Assembly (NCBI RefSeq): GCF_003601925.1
Contig: NZ_QZWH01000022.1
Coordinates: forward strand, 62,001-126,000
Length of the DNA: 64,000 nucleotides
Direction: 5' to 3'
Source: Buttiauxella izardii
GTDB lineage: Bacteria > Pseudomonadota > Gammaproteobacteria > Enterobacterales > Enterobacteriaceae
Part shown: positions 7,997 through 16,118 of the stretch, piece by piece
Layout: each line of letters starts with the position of its first letter
Position numbering within the stretch: the first letter of the stretch is position 1
Notes under the pieces: generated by a model
The model's input: only the letters and a program-made list of their open reading frames with translations
Told to the model about the DNA's origin: nothing
Databases searched by the model: none
Made by a program: the position numbers and the translations under genes

Positions 7997-8812
7997 CTAA
8001 GAAAATAACCCCACAGCCACTCCCACCGCCGCCAGAACCAGCAACAGCAGCATCGCTTTCACCGGGGAAACGCCGCGCTTCGCCATCAAATACCAGGTGC
8101 CGATCACCACCAACAGCGGCAGCAGATTAGGGAAAATCCCGTCCAGCATCTGCTGCACATGAATATTCACGCCGTCTTTGGTGACAAACTCCAGCCCCGT
8201 TCCCAGCTTCACGTAACTTGCCGCAACACCGCCCATAACGAAAACGCCGAGCAACGACAGCGCTTCACGCAGGCGCGTCGATTTGCTGCTGACCAGCATC
8301 TCAACGGATGTCGATCCCATGCGGTAGCCTTTCAGGAACAGGAACCACGAGCCGGGAATGATAATCGCCAGCCAGGCTACGCAATAAAACAGTGGCCCGA
8401 GAATATTGCCGCCCGCCGCCAGCGCCATGCCGATACTGAGCAAAATCGGGATCAGCATACCCGGAATCATCGAATCGCCGATGCCCGCAACCGGCCCCAT
8501 CAACCCGACTTTCAGGGTGTTAATCGTCTCACCGTCAATCGGTTCGCCGTTGGCGCGTTTCTCTTCCAGCCCCAGCACCATGCCGTTCACAATCGCGCCC
8601 AGTTGCGGCTCGGTGTTGTAGAACGAGGCGTGGCGTTTGAGCATCTCTTTGCGTTGTTCGGGATCGGGATACAGCTTCTTCGCCACCGGCAACATGCTCA
8701 GGCAAAAACCGAATGACTCGAGGCGCTCAAAGCTCATGGACGACAGGTTGTACATCATCCAGCTCCGCCAGCAGCGGCGCAAATCCTGGCGAGTGAGTTT
8801 ACGTTCTTCCAT
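7997..8812 (-). CDS. PTS EIID component, mannose family
   Basis: 271 residues, EIID subunit of a mannose/fructose/sorbose-type phosphotransferase system. The N-terminal half has SMSFERLESFGFCLSM, an HASFYNTEPQLGAIVNGMVLGLEE block and GLMGPVAGIGDSMIPGMLIPILLS, all typical of EIID; the C-terminal part is hydrophobic and ends in the membrane. With EIIC it forms the sugar channel of the complex. Its ATG overlaps the EIIC stop by one base (TGATG). It is the last gene of the operon ManA-like/EIIA/EIIB/EIIC/EIID and ends 8 bases from the repeat array. Confidence 0.93.
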   Translation of the reverse strand: MEERKLTRQDLRRCWRSWMMYNLSSMSFERLESFGFCLSMLPVAKKLYPDPEQRKEMLKRHASFYNTEPQLGAIVNGMVLGLEEKRANGEPIDGETINTLKVGLMGPVAGIGDSMIPGMLIPILLSIGMALAAGGNILGPLFYCVAWLAIIIPGSWFLFLKGYRMGSTSVEMLVSSKSTRLREALSLLGVFVMGGVAASYVKLGTGLEFVTKDGVNIHVQQMLDGIFPNLLPLLVVIGTWYLMAKRGVSPVKAMLLLLVLAAVGVAVGLFS

Positions 8813-9609
8813 CAGAATTCATCCTCATCATCAGTCGTGTTTGAGGCCACACGTTCAGCCTGCGGCTCGGGTTTGTAGTTGTAGTGAATGAGCGCCAGCA
8901 GCGCCCCAACGATCACCAGCGCCACCATGTTCAGTTTCAGGAAAACGATGCAGATAAACCCCACCAGGAAGTAAATCAACATGCTGTAATTTTTGATGAT
9001 TTGCTTTAGCAGAATCGCGATACCCACCGCAGGCAAAATGCCGCCGAGCACGTTCATCGTCGAAAGGACGATATGCGGCAGGCTGTCCATAAAGGCATTG
9101 ATGTACTGCGCGCCGAAGTAAACCGCGATAAACGTCGGAATAAAACGCATCAGGAAATTGGTCGCTTGCGGCCAGATAGCGCTGTTGAGATACACGCCGC
9201 GTTCGTCGCCTTTCTCAAGGGCAATATCGGCGCGGTGGTTCCACCACGAGTTCAGCACCATCATCGCGTTGAATAAAACCGTGCCTGCAATCCCGATGGT
9301 GGCGGCCAGCGCCACGGCAACCTCTGGCCCTTTATTGGACAAAATACCCAGCGCGATGGCCGGAAACGCCACAAAGTTGAGGTCGGCAGGCATCGAACCA
9401 CCGGGGGTCACCATCGCGATATACACGGCCTGAACCGCCACGCCGATGATAATCCCGGTTTGCACATCGCCGAGAATAAAACCTACCAGCATCCCTGAAA
9501 CCAACGGGCGGGTAATCAAATACCAGCCGCCGGTCAGCCCCAGCAGCCATGGGCTGCTTAACGCACCGAGGTAACAGAGAATGCCAATCAAAGCCGCTTC
9601 GAAAGCCAT
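8812..9609 (-). CDS. PTS EIIC component, mannose family
   Basis: 265 residues, very hydrophobic. Features of the EII-Sor/Man EIIC family include GGWYLITRPLVSGMLVGFILGDVQTGIIIGVAVQAVY and a TPGGSMPADLN loop. The acidic C-terminal tail (DDEDEF) is cytoplasmic. EIIC carries the sugar binding site with EIID and translocates the sugar while EIIB phosphorylates it. It begins 11 bases after the EIIB stop. The substrate cannot be read from sequence; the accompanying isomerase-like proteins point to an aldose whose 6-phosphate must be isomerised. Confidence 0.93.
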   Translation of the reverse strand: MAFEAALIGILCYLGALSSPWLLGLTGGWYLITRPLVSGMLVGFILGDVQTGIIIGVAVQAVYIAMVTPGGSMPADLNFVAFPAIALGILSNKGPEVAVALAATIGIAGTVLFNAMMVLNSWWNHRADIALEKGDERGVYLNSAIWPQATNFLMRFIPTFIAVYFGAQYINAFMDSLPHIVLSTMNVLGGILPAVGIAILLKQIIKNYSMLIYFLVGFICIVFLKLNMVALVIVGALLALIHYNYKPEPQAERVASNTTDDEDEF

Positions 9610-9620
9610 AATGCACTCCT

Positions 9621-10115
9621 TTATTTGAGTTTTTGGCGAGCGTCCTGCCAGCTATAGCTGCTGGCATCAGGCACCAGACGAAATTCAATCTGATGCCCGC
9701 GCTGCGTGAGGTAGTCGAATGCGGCGACCTCTTCCGGGTTTACAGACTGATTAGGGCCAATCGTGGTGGTTGTGGCCCGTGCGCTCATCGGGCCGACATT
9801 GATTTTTTTATTGCTGTTTTGCAGGCTGATGCCCGCTTCTTCGATGCGTTTTAGCGTCACCGGCGATTTGCCAATCACGAAGTAATGCTTCTCGCTGGCG
9901 ATGATTTTGGGCAGTTTTTCAATCGCGGTGGCGGTGTCAAATAACCAGACTTTAATATCCTGCACCGCCCCTTTCATCACGGAAGAAAGTAAAGGATCGG
10001 CGGCGACAGCATCGTCGATGGCGATAATCCCATCGCACGGCAGCTCTTTCGCCCAGCGGGTTACGAGCTGGCCGTGGATCACGCGATCGTCGATTCGTAC
10101 AAATGAAATGCTCAT
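9621..10115 (-). CDS. PTS EIIB component, mannose/sorbose family
   Basis: 164 residues. The phosphorylated histidine is His14 in RIDDRVIHGQLVTRW, the classic EIIB-Man site. It takes phosphate from EIIA and passes it to the incoming sugar. KINVGPMSARATT and LVPDASSYSWQD near the C-terminus are also family-like. It is a separate soluble subunit rather than fused to EIIA as in E. coli ManX. A good AAGGGG ribosome site precedes it, and it starts 9 bases after the EIIA stop. Confidence 0.94.
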   Translation of the reverse strand: MSISFVRIDDRVIHGQLVTRWAKELPCDGIIAIDDAVAADPLLSSVMKGAVQDIKVWLFDTATAIEKLPKIIASEKHYFVIGKSPVTLKRIEEAGISLQNSNKKINVGPMSARATTTTIGPNQSVNPEEVAAFDYLTQRGHQIEFRLVPDASSYSWQDARQKLK

Positions 10116-10124
10116 CGTTGCCCC

Positions 10125-10553
10125 TTAGAAATCGTCGGATTGCGCTGTTTCTGCCAGGGCCGCCTGCACCAGCGTGTCCTGCGTATTTGCCAGTAATTGC
10201 GCGGTGGCTTGCTCAACATCGGTGAGATCTTTTATCTCATCGCTGAGCAGCAACATCGGGAAGTTCACCCCGGCGAGCACGGTGACTGGCGGTTGCGTAT
10301 CCGGGTTGAACGCGTAATGGCAGGCGATATTCCACGGCGTGCCGCTTTGCAAATCACACAGCACCACCACGCCATCGGCCCCTTTACTGGCCTGCTTCAG
10401 CACCGCCGCAAACTCATCGCCAAAACTATTGATGCCTTTGTTTTGAGTGAGCATCACCGGGAAAACATGCGGCAACTCGCCGTAAACCATGCGCGAGCTT
10501 GCCAATAAGGCGTCTGCGAGTGTGCCGTGTGTTGCCAGAATCACGTTGATCAT
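10125..10553 (-). CDS. PTS EIIA component, mannose family
   Basis: 142 residues. The active histidine is His9 in ILATHGTLADALL, matching the EIIA-Man domain; DLQSGTPWNIAC corresponds to the conserved D-x-x-G-(S/T)-P-x-N segment. It accepts phosphate from HPr and donates it to EIIB. The start lies 2 bases after the stop of the ManA-like gene, showing co-transcription. The C-terminus is short and Gln/Ala-rich, with no fused EIIB domain. Confidence 0.94.
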   Translation of the reverse strand: MINVILATHGTLADALLASSRMVYGELPHVFPVMLTQNKGINSFGDEFAAVLKQASKGADGVVVLCDLQSGTPWNIACHYAFNPDTQPPVTVLAGVNFPMLLLSDEIKDLTDVEQATAQLLANTQDTLVQAALAETAQSDDF

Positions 10554-10555
10554 AG

Positions 10556-12304
10556 TTATCCCCTTACCCAGGCTTTCATGGTGGCGAGTGGCTGATTTTT
10601 GTTGCTGCCGTGTGGTGAAATTCGGTACTCCCCGACGGCGGCAGGAATGATGAAGGTTTCGGCGTAATGCACCACGAACGGCTCGAATGCGCCGCTCGGG
10701 CTTTCCACCAGCGCCTCACTGCCTTCGACCAGGTTCAGCACGTTGACGCCGCCATTAGTGTGGTGCGTGATGGGCTTTGTAAACCAGTGGCGACGCGTTT
10801 CAATAAACTCGCGTTCGTGCAGGCCGGTGCGCTCTTCGCGCCAGCCATCGCCTTCGGCAATCGGCTCAAAATGGTTAACCAGATGCTCGCTAACCCATTG
10901 GGTATCGCGCTGCCAGTCAATCACCTGCGCGCCGTGTTCCAGATGCACCGGGCGCGGTAAACCGTCCAGACCCAGACGGCCCCAGTCCCATAATTTAAAG
11001 GTGAAGATATACGGCGTGGCGCTGATTTCCAGCACCATCGCGCCCGATCCTGAACAGTGCACGGTGCCCGCCGGAATCAGGAAGTGATCATGTTTACGCG
11101 CCGGGAAACGATTAACGAATTTCTCGTCATTAAAGGCTTTCTCGCCGCGTTGCGCCGCCGCCAAATCGTCGAGCATCTCCTGGGGATCGATACCCGTTTT
11201 AGTACCGAGATAAACTTCCGCACCCTGCTCGGCTTCCAACAGGTAATAGCTTTCATCCTGGGTGTAATGCATGCCGAAATGCTGCTGGATGTATTCGGTT
11301 ATCGGATGCACCTGGAAGCTGAGATTCTGCCCGCCGATGGTGTCGAGGAAGTCAAAACGGATCGGGAATTCGGCACCAAAACGCGCATGAACGCGCTCGC
11401 CCAGCAGCGGGCGAGGGTACAGCAACACCAGATCTTGCGAGGGGATCTCGATCCGCACATCACCAAAACGCAGTAACAGGCTGTTCTCCTCGGGCACACA
11501 GTCAAAACACCATGCGTAATTTGGCTTTGAGGGATCGAGATCAAACTTGTCTTTCATCCATTGCCCGCCCCAAACGCCGGGGTCGAAGAATGGCACCACG
11601 CGGAACGGTTGTTGCGTGGTTTGTTCAAGCGCATGGCGCAGCGCATCGCCGCTTACCATCGCCGGTTGTTCAGGGTTATTGGTGTCGAGCAAGAAATCCG
11701 CACGCTTGAGAAGTGGCGTTTTATGGCGGTCAAACACGCGCCATTCAATGAAGAAAGCGCGTTTGTAGCGGCGCAGAATATCTTCGCTCTCGTTGTTCGC
11801 ACCCCAATTGCCCAGTTCGCCACGGCGAAAACGCTGCTGGATTTCCCAGCGGGCGAGGTCGGCATAAACCAGCACATCACCTTCGTGAACCAGCGCCGCG
11901 CCTGGGCCGTAAACCACCATCAGGCCGTGCGTGGTTTCAGCGACTTCTTGTTGCAACGCCGCCAGTTTTTCCGCGCAGAAGAATTCGTTTAACTCGTGAC
12001 AGGAAAGCACGCCAAACACGCGGTCGTCCGTCAGGTTGTGGGCCAGCAAATCATGCAGATGTTGCTCGCTCAACCGTGCAGATTCGGCGTTAATCACCCG
12101 TGAAGGATTGAGATGGCTGATGAGTTGCGAATGCAGTTCGTCGAGCTGAACGCCGGGGTAGCAATCAATCACCAGCACGGTTTTACCCGCGTGCAATAGT
12201 TTCTCGCTGACAGCCTGTTTTATGGCAGGCCATCCACGCCATGCCTGATGGTCAAACCCCGTGACGTTGACTTCGGGATACTTGTCGTAAGATGCCGGAT
12301 GCAT
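10556..12304 (-). CDS. ManA-like isomerase with extra N-terminal domain
   Basis: 582 residues, far longer than plain ManA (about 390). The C-terminal part (about 235-582) is a class I mannose-6-phosphate isomerase-like double cupin: VWGGQW near 244, LSFQVHP with Gln331/His333, DESYYLLE with Glu351, and IPAGTVHCSGSG with His416, so the zinc site is intact. The N-terminal 220 residues look like a nucleoside-kinase or P-loop-type fold (VLVIDCYPGV, VVYGPGAALV, RRGELGNWG, IEWRVFDRHK), but no GxxxxGK(S/T) P-loop is present. It is the first gene of the PTS operon with a GGGAGA ribosome site, under the LacI-type operator at 12333-12348. Confidence 0.82.
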   Translation of the reverse strand: MHPASYDKYPEVNVTGFDHQAWRGWPAIKQAVSEKLLHAGKTVLVIDCYPGVQLDELHSQLISHLNPSRVINAESARLSEQHLHDLLAHNLTDDRVFGVLSCHELNEFFCAEKLAALQQEVAETTHGLMVVYGPGAALVHEGDVLVYADLARWEIQQRFRRGELGNWGANNESEDILRRYKRAFFIEWRVFDRHKTPLLKRADFLLDTNNPEQPAMVSGDALRHALEQTTQQPFRVVPFFDPGVWGGQWMKDKFDLDPSKPNYAWCFDCVPEENSLLLRFGDVRIEIPSQDLVLLYPRPLLGERVHARFGAEFPIRFDFLDTIGGQNLSFQVHPITEYIQQHFGMHYTQDESYYLLEAEQGAEVYLGTKTGIDPQEMLDDLAAAQRGEKAFNDEKFVNRFPARKHDHFLIPAGTVHCSGSGAMVLEISATPYIFTFKLWDWGRLGLDGLPRPVHLEHGAQVIDWQRDTQWVSEHLVNHFEPIAEGDGWREERTGLHEREFIETRRHWFTKPITHHTNGGVNVLNLVEGSEALVESPSGAFEPFVVHYAETFIIPAAVGEYRISPHGSNKNQPLATMKAWVRG

Positions 12305-12332
12305 AGTATTCTCCCTGTTTTCGATAAATTAA

Positions 12333-12348
12333 GATTAATCGATTAACC
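12333..12348. promoter_or_regulatory. LacI-family operator before the PTS operon
   Basis: GATTAATCGATTAACC differs from the palindrome at 6391-6406 in one base and shares the full TTAATCGATTAA core. It lies 29 bases upstream of the ManA-like start, inside the likely core promoter. A further half-site, CGATTAACC, is at 12372-12380. Confidence 0.78.
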
Positions 12349-12419
12349 CATTTTGAACAGGGTGGTAAACGCGATTAACCCGCCATTTTTGGCAAGCAGT
12401 GGCCGTAAGCTGAGTTATC

Positions 12420-12435
12420 TGTGATGGGTTTCACA
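12420..12435. promoter_or_regulatory. CRP-cAMP site in the divergent PTS/regulator promoter
   Basis: TGTGATGGGTTTCACA is a perfect TGTGA-N6-TCACA match, midway between the divergent ManA-like (12304) and LacI-type (12503) starts. It implies catabolite control of the PTS operon, the regulator, or both. Confidence 0.8.
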
Positions 12436-12454
12436 CGGGAATATGCAATTTTTT

Positions 12455-12470
12455 GGTTATTCGATTAATC
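12455..12470. promoter_or_regulatory. LacI-family operator before the regulator gene
   Basis: GGTTATTCGATTAATC matches the 6391 palindrome at 14 of 16 positions and keeps the central TTCGATTAA core. It lies 32 bases upstream of the regulator ATG, so the repressor probably controls itself. With the 12333 site it could form a loop across the CRP site. Confidence 0.72.
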
Positions 12471-12502
12471 TGAGTGGAATCGCTAAATTTTGAGGAGTGC
12501 CA

Positions 12503-13519
12503 ATGAGCACTGTTACCCTGGCCCAGGTTGCAAAACAGGCTGAAGTTTCGACGGCTACCGTTTCCATGGTATTACGCAATCGAGGGCGAATTTCTGATGC
12601 CACTCGCCAGCGAGTGCTGAAAGCGCTGGACGATCTCGGCTACGTTTATAACCAGACGGCGGCCAATTTACGCAACCGCACCAGCAACCAGGTGGGCTTG
12701 TTGCTTCACGATATTACCAACCCGTTTTACGGTGAAATGACCGCCGGATTGAGCCAGGAAATGGAGCGCCACGACTTGCTGTTATTCCTGGCAAACAGTG
12801 AAGAATCCGGCGAGCGTCAGCAGAAATTTGTTGATTCGCTGATGCGCAATAACGCCTGCGGCATGGTGTTATGTGCGGCCCGAGAAACGCCGCCGCTGTT
12901 TTTCGAAACCCTAAAGCGGCGCAACATTCCGGCGATTATGGTGGTGCGGCCGATGGATGACGTGGATTTTGATTTCGTCGGCACCGATAACTTTTTGGGC
13001 ACGCAACTGGCGACGCAGCACTTGCTCCGCCTCGGCCATACGCACATCGCGTTTATCGGCGGCAGTGAAAATTCCATTAGCCGCGCCCAGCGCATTGGCG
13101 GCTACAGCAGTAAATTGCTCGAGCATCGCATTCAACCTAAAAGCGAATGGGTGGTTTCGTCCCTCGCCAGCCAGAGCGATGGCGCACGCGTGGCGGAAGA
13201 GTTATTCCGTCAGTACCCGGAAATCACCGCAGCGGTTTGTTATCAGGACATTGTGGCGTTGGGCGTGATGCAGACGCTGCGTAAAATGGGACGCCAGCCG
13301 GGCGTGGATTTTGCGCTGGTAGGGTTCGACGATATTACTGAAGCGTCGTTGGTGCAGCCTGCGCTGACCACCGTTTCGGTGGCCGCGAAAGAGATTGGCC
13401 GCAAGGCCGGGGAGTTATTGTTCAGCCGCATTCAGGGCAATGACGAACCGCCAAAACGCATTATTCTCCCGCCAACTTTAGTCGTGCGGGAGTCATGCGG
13501 TTTTGGTTCGTTACGGTGA
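12503..13519 (+). CDS. LacI-family repressor of the PTS/cupin regulon
   Basis: 338 residues. The N-terminal LacI helix-turn-helix is plain (TLAQVAKQAEVSTATVSMVLRNRG, then the hinge helix QTAANLRNRTSNQVGLL), followed by a periplasmic-binding-like sensor domain with ITNPFYGEMTAGL, IAFIGG and a VGFDDI segment. ATG 12503 has GAGGAG five bases upstream; a GTG two codons earlier overlaps it. It is divergent from the PTS operon, and the palindromes at 6391, 12333 and 12455 are its presumed sites. The inducer may be the sugar phosphate or free sugar; unknown. Its 3' end overlaps the convergent transporter gene by 9 bases. Confidence 0.92.
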   Translation: MSTVTLAQVAKQAEVSTATVSMVLRNRGRISDATRQRVLKALDDLGYVYNQTAANLRNRTSNQVGLLLHDITNPFYGEMTAGLSQEMERHDLLLFLANSEESGERQQKFVDSLMRNNACGMVLCAARETPPLFFETLKRRNIPAIMVVRPMDDVDFDFVGTDNFLGTQLATQHLLRLGHTHIAFIGGSENSISRAQRIGGYSSKLLEHRIQPKSEWVVSSLASQSDGARVAEELFRQYPEITAAVCYQDIVALGVMQTLRKMGRQPGVDFALVGFDDITEASLVQPALTTVSVAAKEIGRKAGELLFSRIQGNDEPPKRIILPPTLVVRESCGFGSLR

Positions 13520-15052
13520 TTCTGGCGTTAGGCTAGCCGGGGCTTTGCGCCCTGGCGTGTTGCCCCAGACTTTGTCGTACTCGTAGCCGGTCAGATCTTT
13601 AATCACTTTGCGGGTTTCCATATCGCAGTCTGCGAGATTCCCGCCCAGTTTCAGGCGTGCCACTTCTTTAATCAGCGTTTTGTGGGATTCGCGGGTCAGT
13701 TTGAATTTGAACGTCATCCAGAAGCTGATGGACAGCAAAGCCGCAGTGGCAAAGACCATCAGCCCAACAATGGCGTGTAACGCTTCGATAGGTTGCTCGC
13801 CCTGGCCTTTTACAAAGCCGCTTTCTTCAAGCACCACGCCAATCAACATAATCGCCAGTGCCACGGTGCTTTTGCGGGTTAAGACCATCACGCCAGCAAA
13901 GATCCCCTCGCGGCGTTTTTTAGTGACGATTTCATCGACATCAGGAATAAAGCTGTAAATATTCCACGGGATAAAATAGAGCCCGGCACGTGAAACACCC
14001 AATACCACAAAGACAGCGGAGAATAATACGACCGAGACATTGATATTATTGATGTAAGCATAAAACAAGAAAGCTAATACGGCGAAAATACAACTATAAG
14101 ATAACCGTAGTGCACCCGATGGCGTGAAGTTTAATTTACTCAGTAACATCATGAATACGAATGTTCCCGGAACAGAAACAAAAGCCGCCACGCTTAAATA
14201 ACCTGAAACGGCAGCGGCATCCTGATGTAATCCGTAAACCACATAATAGGTAAATACCGAGCCGAAAACGTCCATCGCGGTAAATGACGCAATATAGATA
14301 ATAATATGCTGACGGAACATTTTAATTTTAAATGAGGACAGCAGATCTAATACCAGGCTTTTTAGATGGTGCCAAAGATTGCCGCTATTGGCACCTTCCG
14401 GTTCGGGTTCAAACTCTTCGCGCACATCTTTCGCCTCCCAGGTACACATCCAGGTGGTGAACACCGCAATGCAAAAAATAGCCGAGAACAGCAGGCCGGT
14501 GTAGGTGTACGTCATCGGGTTATCTTTGCCGGTGAACTGCATAATCACGCCCGGCACCGACACCGCGAGAAAGCCGCCAAGTTGCGAACAAATCATGCGC
14601 ACACCAGATAATTTGGCACGTTCGGTGTAGCGGTTGGTCATTTCGGCGGCCAGTGTTTCCCAGGGAACCAGCACCATTGCCGAAAGCAATTCAATAGAAA
14701 GATAGGTGCCGAGATAATACCAGTAGCCCATATCCGTGACCCACAACAGGGCGTACAAAAACATCAGCGGGGCGCTGAGTATTAAGAAGAAACGACGGCG
14801 GCCGAAACGTCTGCCCAGCCAGGTGTTGGCGAAGTTATCGGTGATATAACCCATAATCGGGCTTAATACCGCATCAATAACTCGCGCAATAGCAAATATC
14901 GAACCGGCTTCTAATACCGATAATCCACAATAAGTGGTGTAGAAAAATAACAGCCAGGTGCCAATAATGGCAAATGCCCCGCCGCCAAATAAATCGGTAA
15001 CACCATATCCTATGGCTGTTCCGTAGCCAACTCTGCGTTGTGTAGGTTTCAT
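13511..15052 (-). CDS. GPH-family (glycoside-pentoside-hexuronide) sugar transporter
   Basis: 513 residues, MelB-type cation:sugar symporter. Seen: GYGVTDLFGGGAFAIIGTWLLFFYTT in TM1, VIDAVLSPIMGYITDN with the conserved Asp pair in TM2, GRRRFFLILSAP, and PWETLAAEMTNRYTERAKLSG. A cytoplasmic C-terminal tail carries ETRKVIKDLTGYEYDKVWG. It is the last gene of an operon with three Gfo/Idh/MocA oxidoreductases. Substrates of this family are glycosides, oligosaccharides or uronides; which one is unknown. The middle third (about 13,950-14,350) is visibly richer in A/T codons than either end. Confidence 0.87.
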   Translation of the reverse strand: MKPTQRRVGYGTAIGYGVTDLFGGGAFAIIGTWLLFFYTTYCGLSVLEAGSIFAIARVIDAVLSPIMGYITDNFANTWLGRRFGRRRFFLILSAPLMFLYALLWVTDMGYWYYLGTYLSIELLSAMVLVPWETLAAEMTNRYTERAKLSGVRMICSQLGGFLAVSVPGVIMQFTGKDNPMTYTYTGLLFSAIFCIAVFTTWMCTWEAKDVREEFEPEPEGANSGNLWHHLKSLVLDLLSSFKIKMFRQHIIIYIASFTAMDVFGSVFTYYVVYGLHQDAAAVSGYLSVAAFVSVPGTFVFMMLLSKLNFTPSGALRLSYSCIFAVLAFLFYAYINNINVSVVLFSAVFVVLGVSRAGLYFIPWNIYSFIPDVDEIVTKKRREGIFAGVMVLTRKSTVALAIMLIGVVLEESGFVKGQGEQPIEALHAIVGLMVFATAALLSISFWMTFKFKLTRESHKTLIKEVARLKLGGNLADCDMETRKVIKDLTGYEYDKVWGNTPGRKAPASLTPESP

Positions 15053-15099
15053 ATTATTCCTTTCTTTTTATATGTAGGATGAAAAGGAAAGCGATTATT

Positions 15100-16116
15100 T
15101 TAAATATCTATCCAGTTTCTGGTAATAGATGACTGATAAATAGCTTCAACCATACGCAATGAAATTTCAGCCTGATGAATATCGACGTAATAACGGTTAT
15201 CGAGGCTTTCTAAAGAATGATAAAAATTATGAATCGCCTGCTGGTGGCTGCTTCCCCAATAACACTTTTGAGCTGCGTCCGGTAATTCATCACTGGCGAG
15301 TAACTCTTTATGTTCTCCGGCAATTACCCACAAATGATTGTGATGCAGTTGTAGCAAGCCACGTTCGCAATGGATTTCCAGCAAAAGCGGCGAGTCCGTA
15401 GTATTGCAGTTGGTGGCGTAAAAAATCCCCCGCGTGCCGTTGGCTAATTCCATATTGGCGATGGCGGTGTCTTCGGCCTCCGTTGCAGCACTTAAAAAGC
15501 TGCTTTCCACCACGCCTTTGAGCGCGTTCACGCCTCCGGCAAACCACTGCATTAAATCCAGCGTATGAATCGCCTGATTGATTAACAGGCTGCCGCCTTC
15601 GGTGGCAAAACGCCCGCGCCACGGGCTTTGCGCATAATAGTCGTGAGGGCGGTTCCAGGTTAGTACCGCTTTGATGCTCAACACTTTTCCGTATGCGTGG
15701 CTTTCTATCAACGCTTTTATCTTCTGGCTGCTCGGGTTCAGGCGGTTCTGATAACAGACGCCGAGCTGAGTGGTTGCGCTCGCCAGCGCGTTTTTAATCT
15801 CCTTCACTTCACCGGGATTGAGCGCCACCGGCTTTTCCGTGAACACGTGTTTCCCGGCGGCGAGGGCGGCAATAATCATCTCTTTGTGGGCGAAATGCGG
15901 GGTGCAAATATGCACCACATCAATCTCGGCATCGCATAACATTTCGCGGTAATCGGCGTAATAACGGCAGCTGTACCGTTCGGCAAGTGCGTGGCCTTTT
16001 ACTGAATCTGTATCGACAATGGCCCGTAGCTGGCAGGCTGGATTCGCTTGAATGGCCTCGACGTGCAAGGTGTGGATCGCTCCACACCCGACGACCGCGG
16101 CCTGTGTCGTCTTCAT
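15100..16116 (-). CDS. Gfo/Idh/MocA oxidoreductase (third in operon)
   Basis: 338 residues. Rossmann start AAVVGCGAIHTLHVEAI (GxGxxx) at residues 6-22, VHICTPHFAH, and the catalytic EKP motif in KHVFTEKPVAL. The second domain has EGGSLLINQAIHTLDLMQWF, the usual catalytic N-x-x-x-H segment. These enzymes oxidise or reduce a sugar hydroxyl/keto group with NAD(P). ATG 16116 is chosen over a frame open to 16218 because the long extension lies inside the upstream gene; the start is 2 bases after that gene's stop, with GGAG 10 bases upstream. The GPH transporter follows after 47 bases. Confidence 0.88.
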   Translation of the reverse strand: MKTTQAAVVGCGAIHTLHVEAIQANPACQLRAIVDTDSVKGHALAERYSCRYYADYREMLCDAEIDVVHICTPHFAHKEMIIAALAAGKHVFTEKPVALNPGEVKEIKNALASATTQLGVCYQNRLNPSSQKIKALIESHAYGKVLSIKAVLTWNRPHDYYAQSPWRGRFATEGGSLLINQAIHTLDLMQWFAGGVNALKGVVESSFLSAATEAEDTAIANMELANGTRGIFYATNCNTTDSPLLLEIHCERGLLQLHHNHLWVIAGEHKELLASDELPDAAQKCYWGSSHQQAIHNFYHSLESLDNRYYVDIHQAEISLRMVEAIYQSSITRNWIDI

Positions 16117-16118
16117 CG

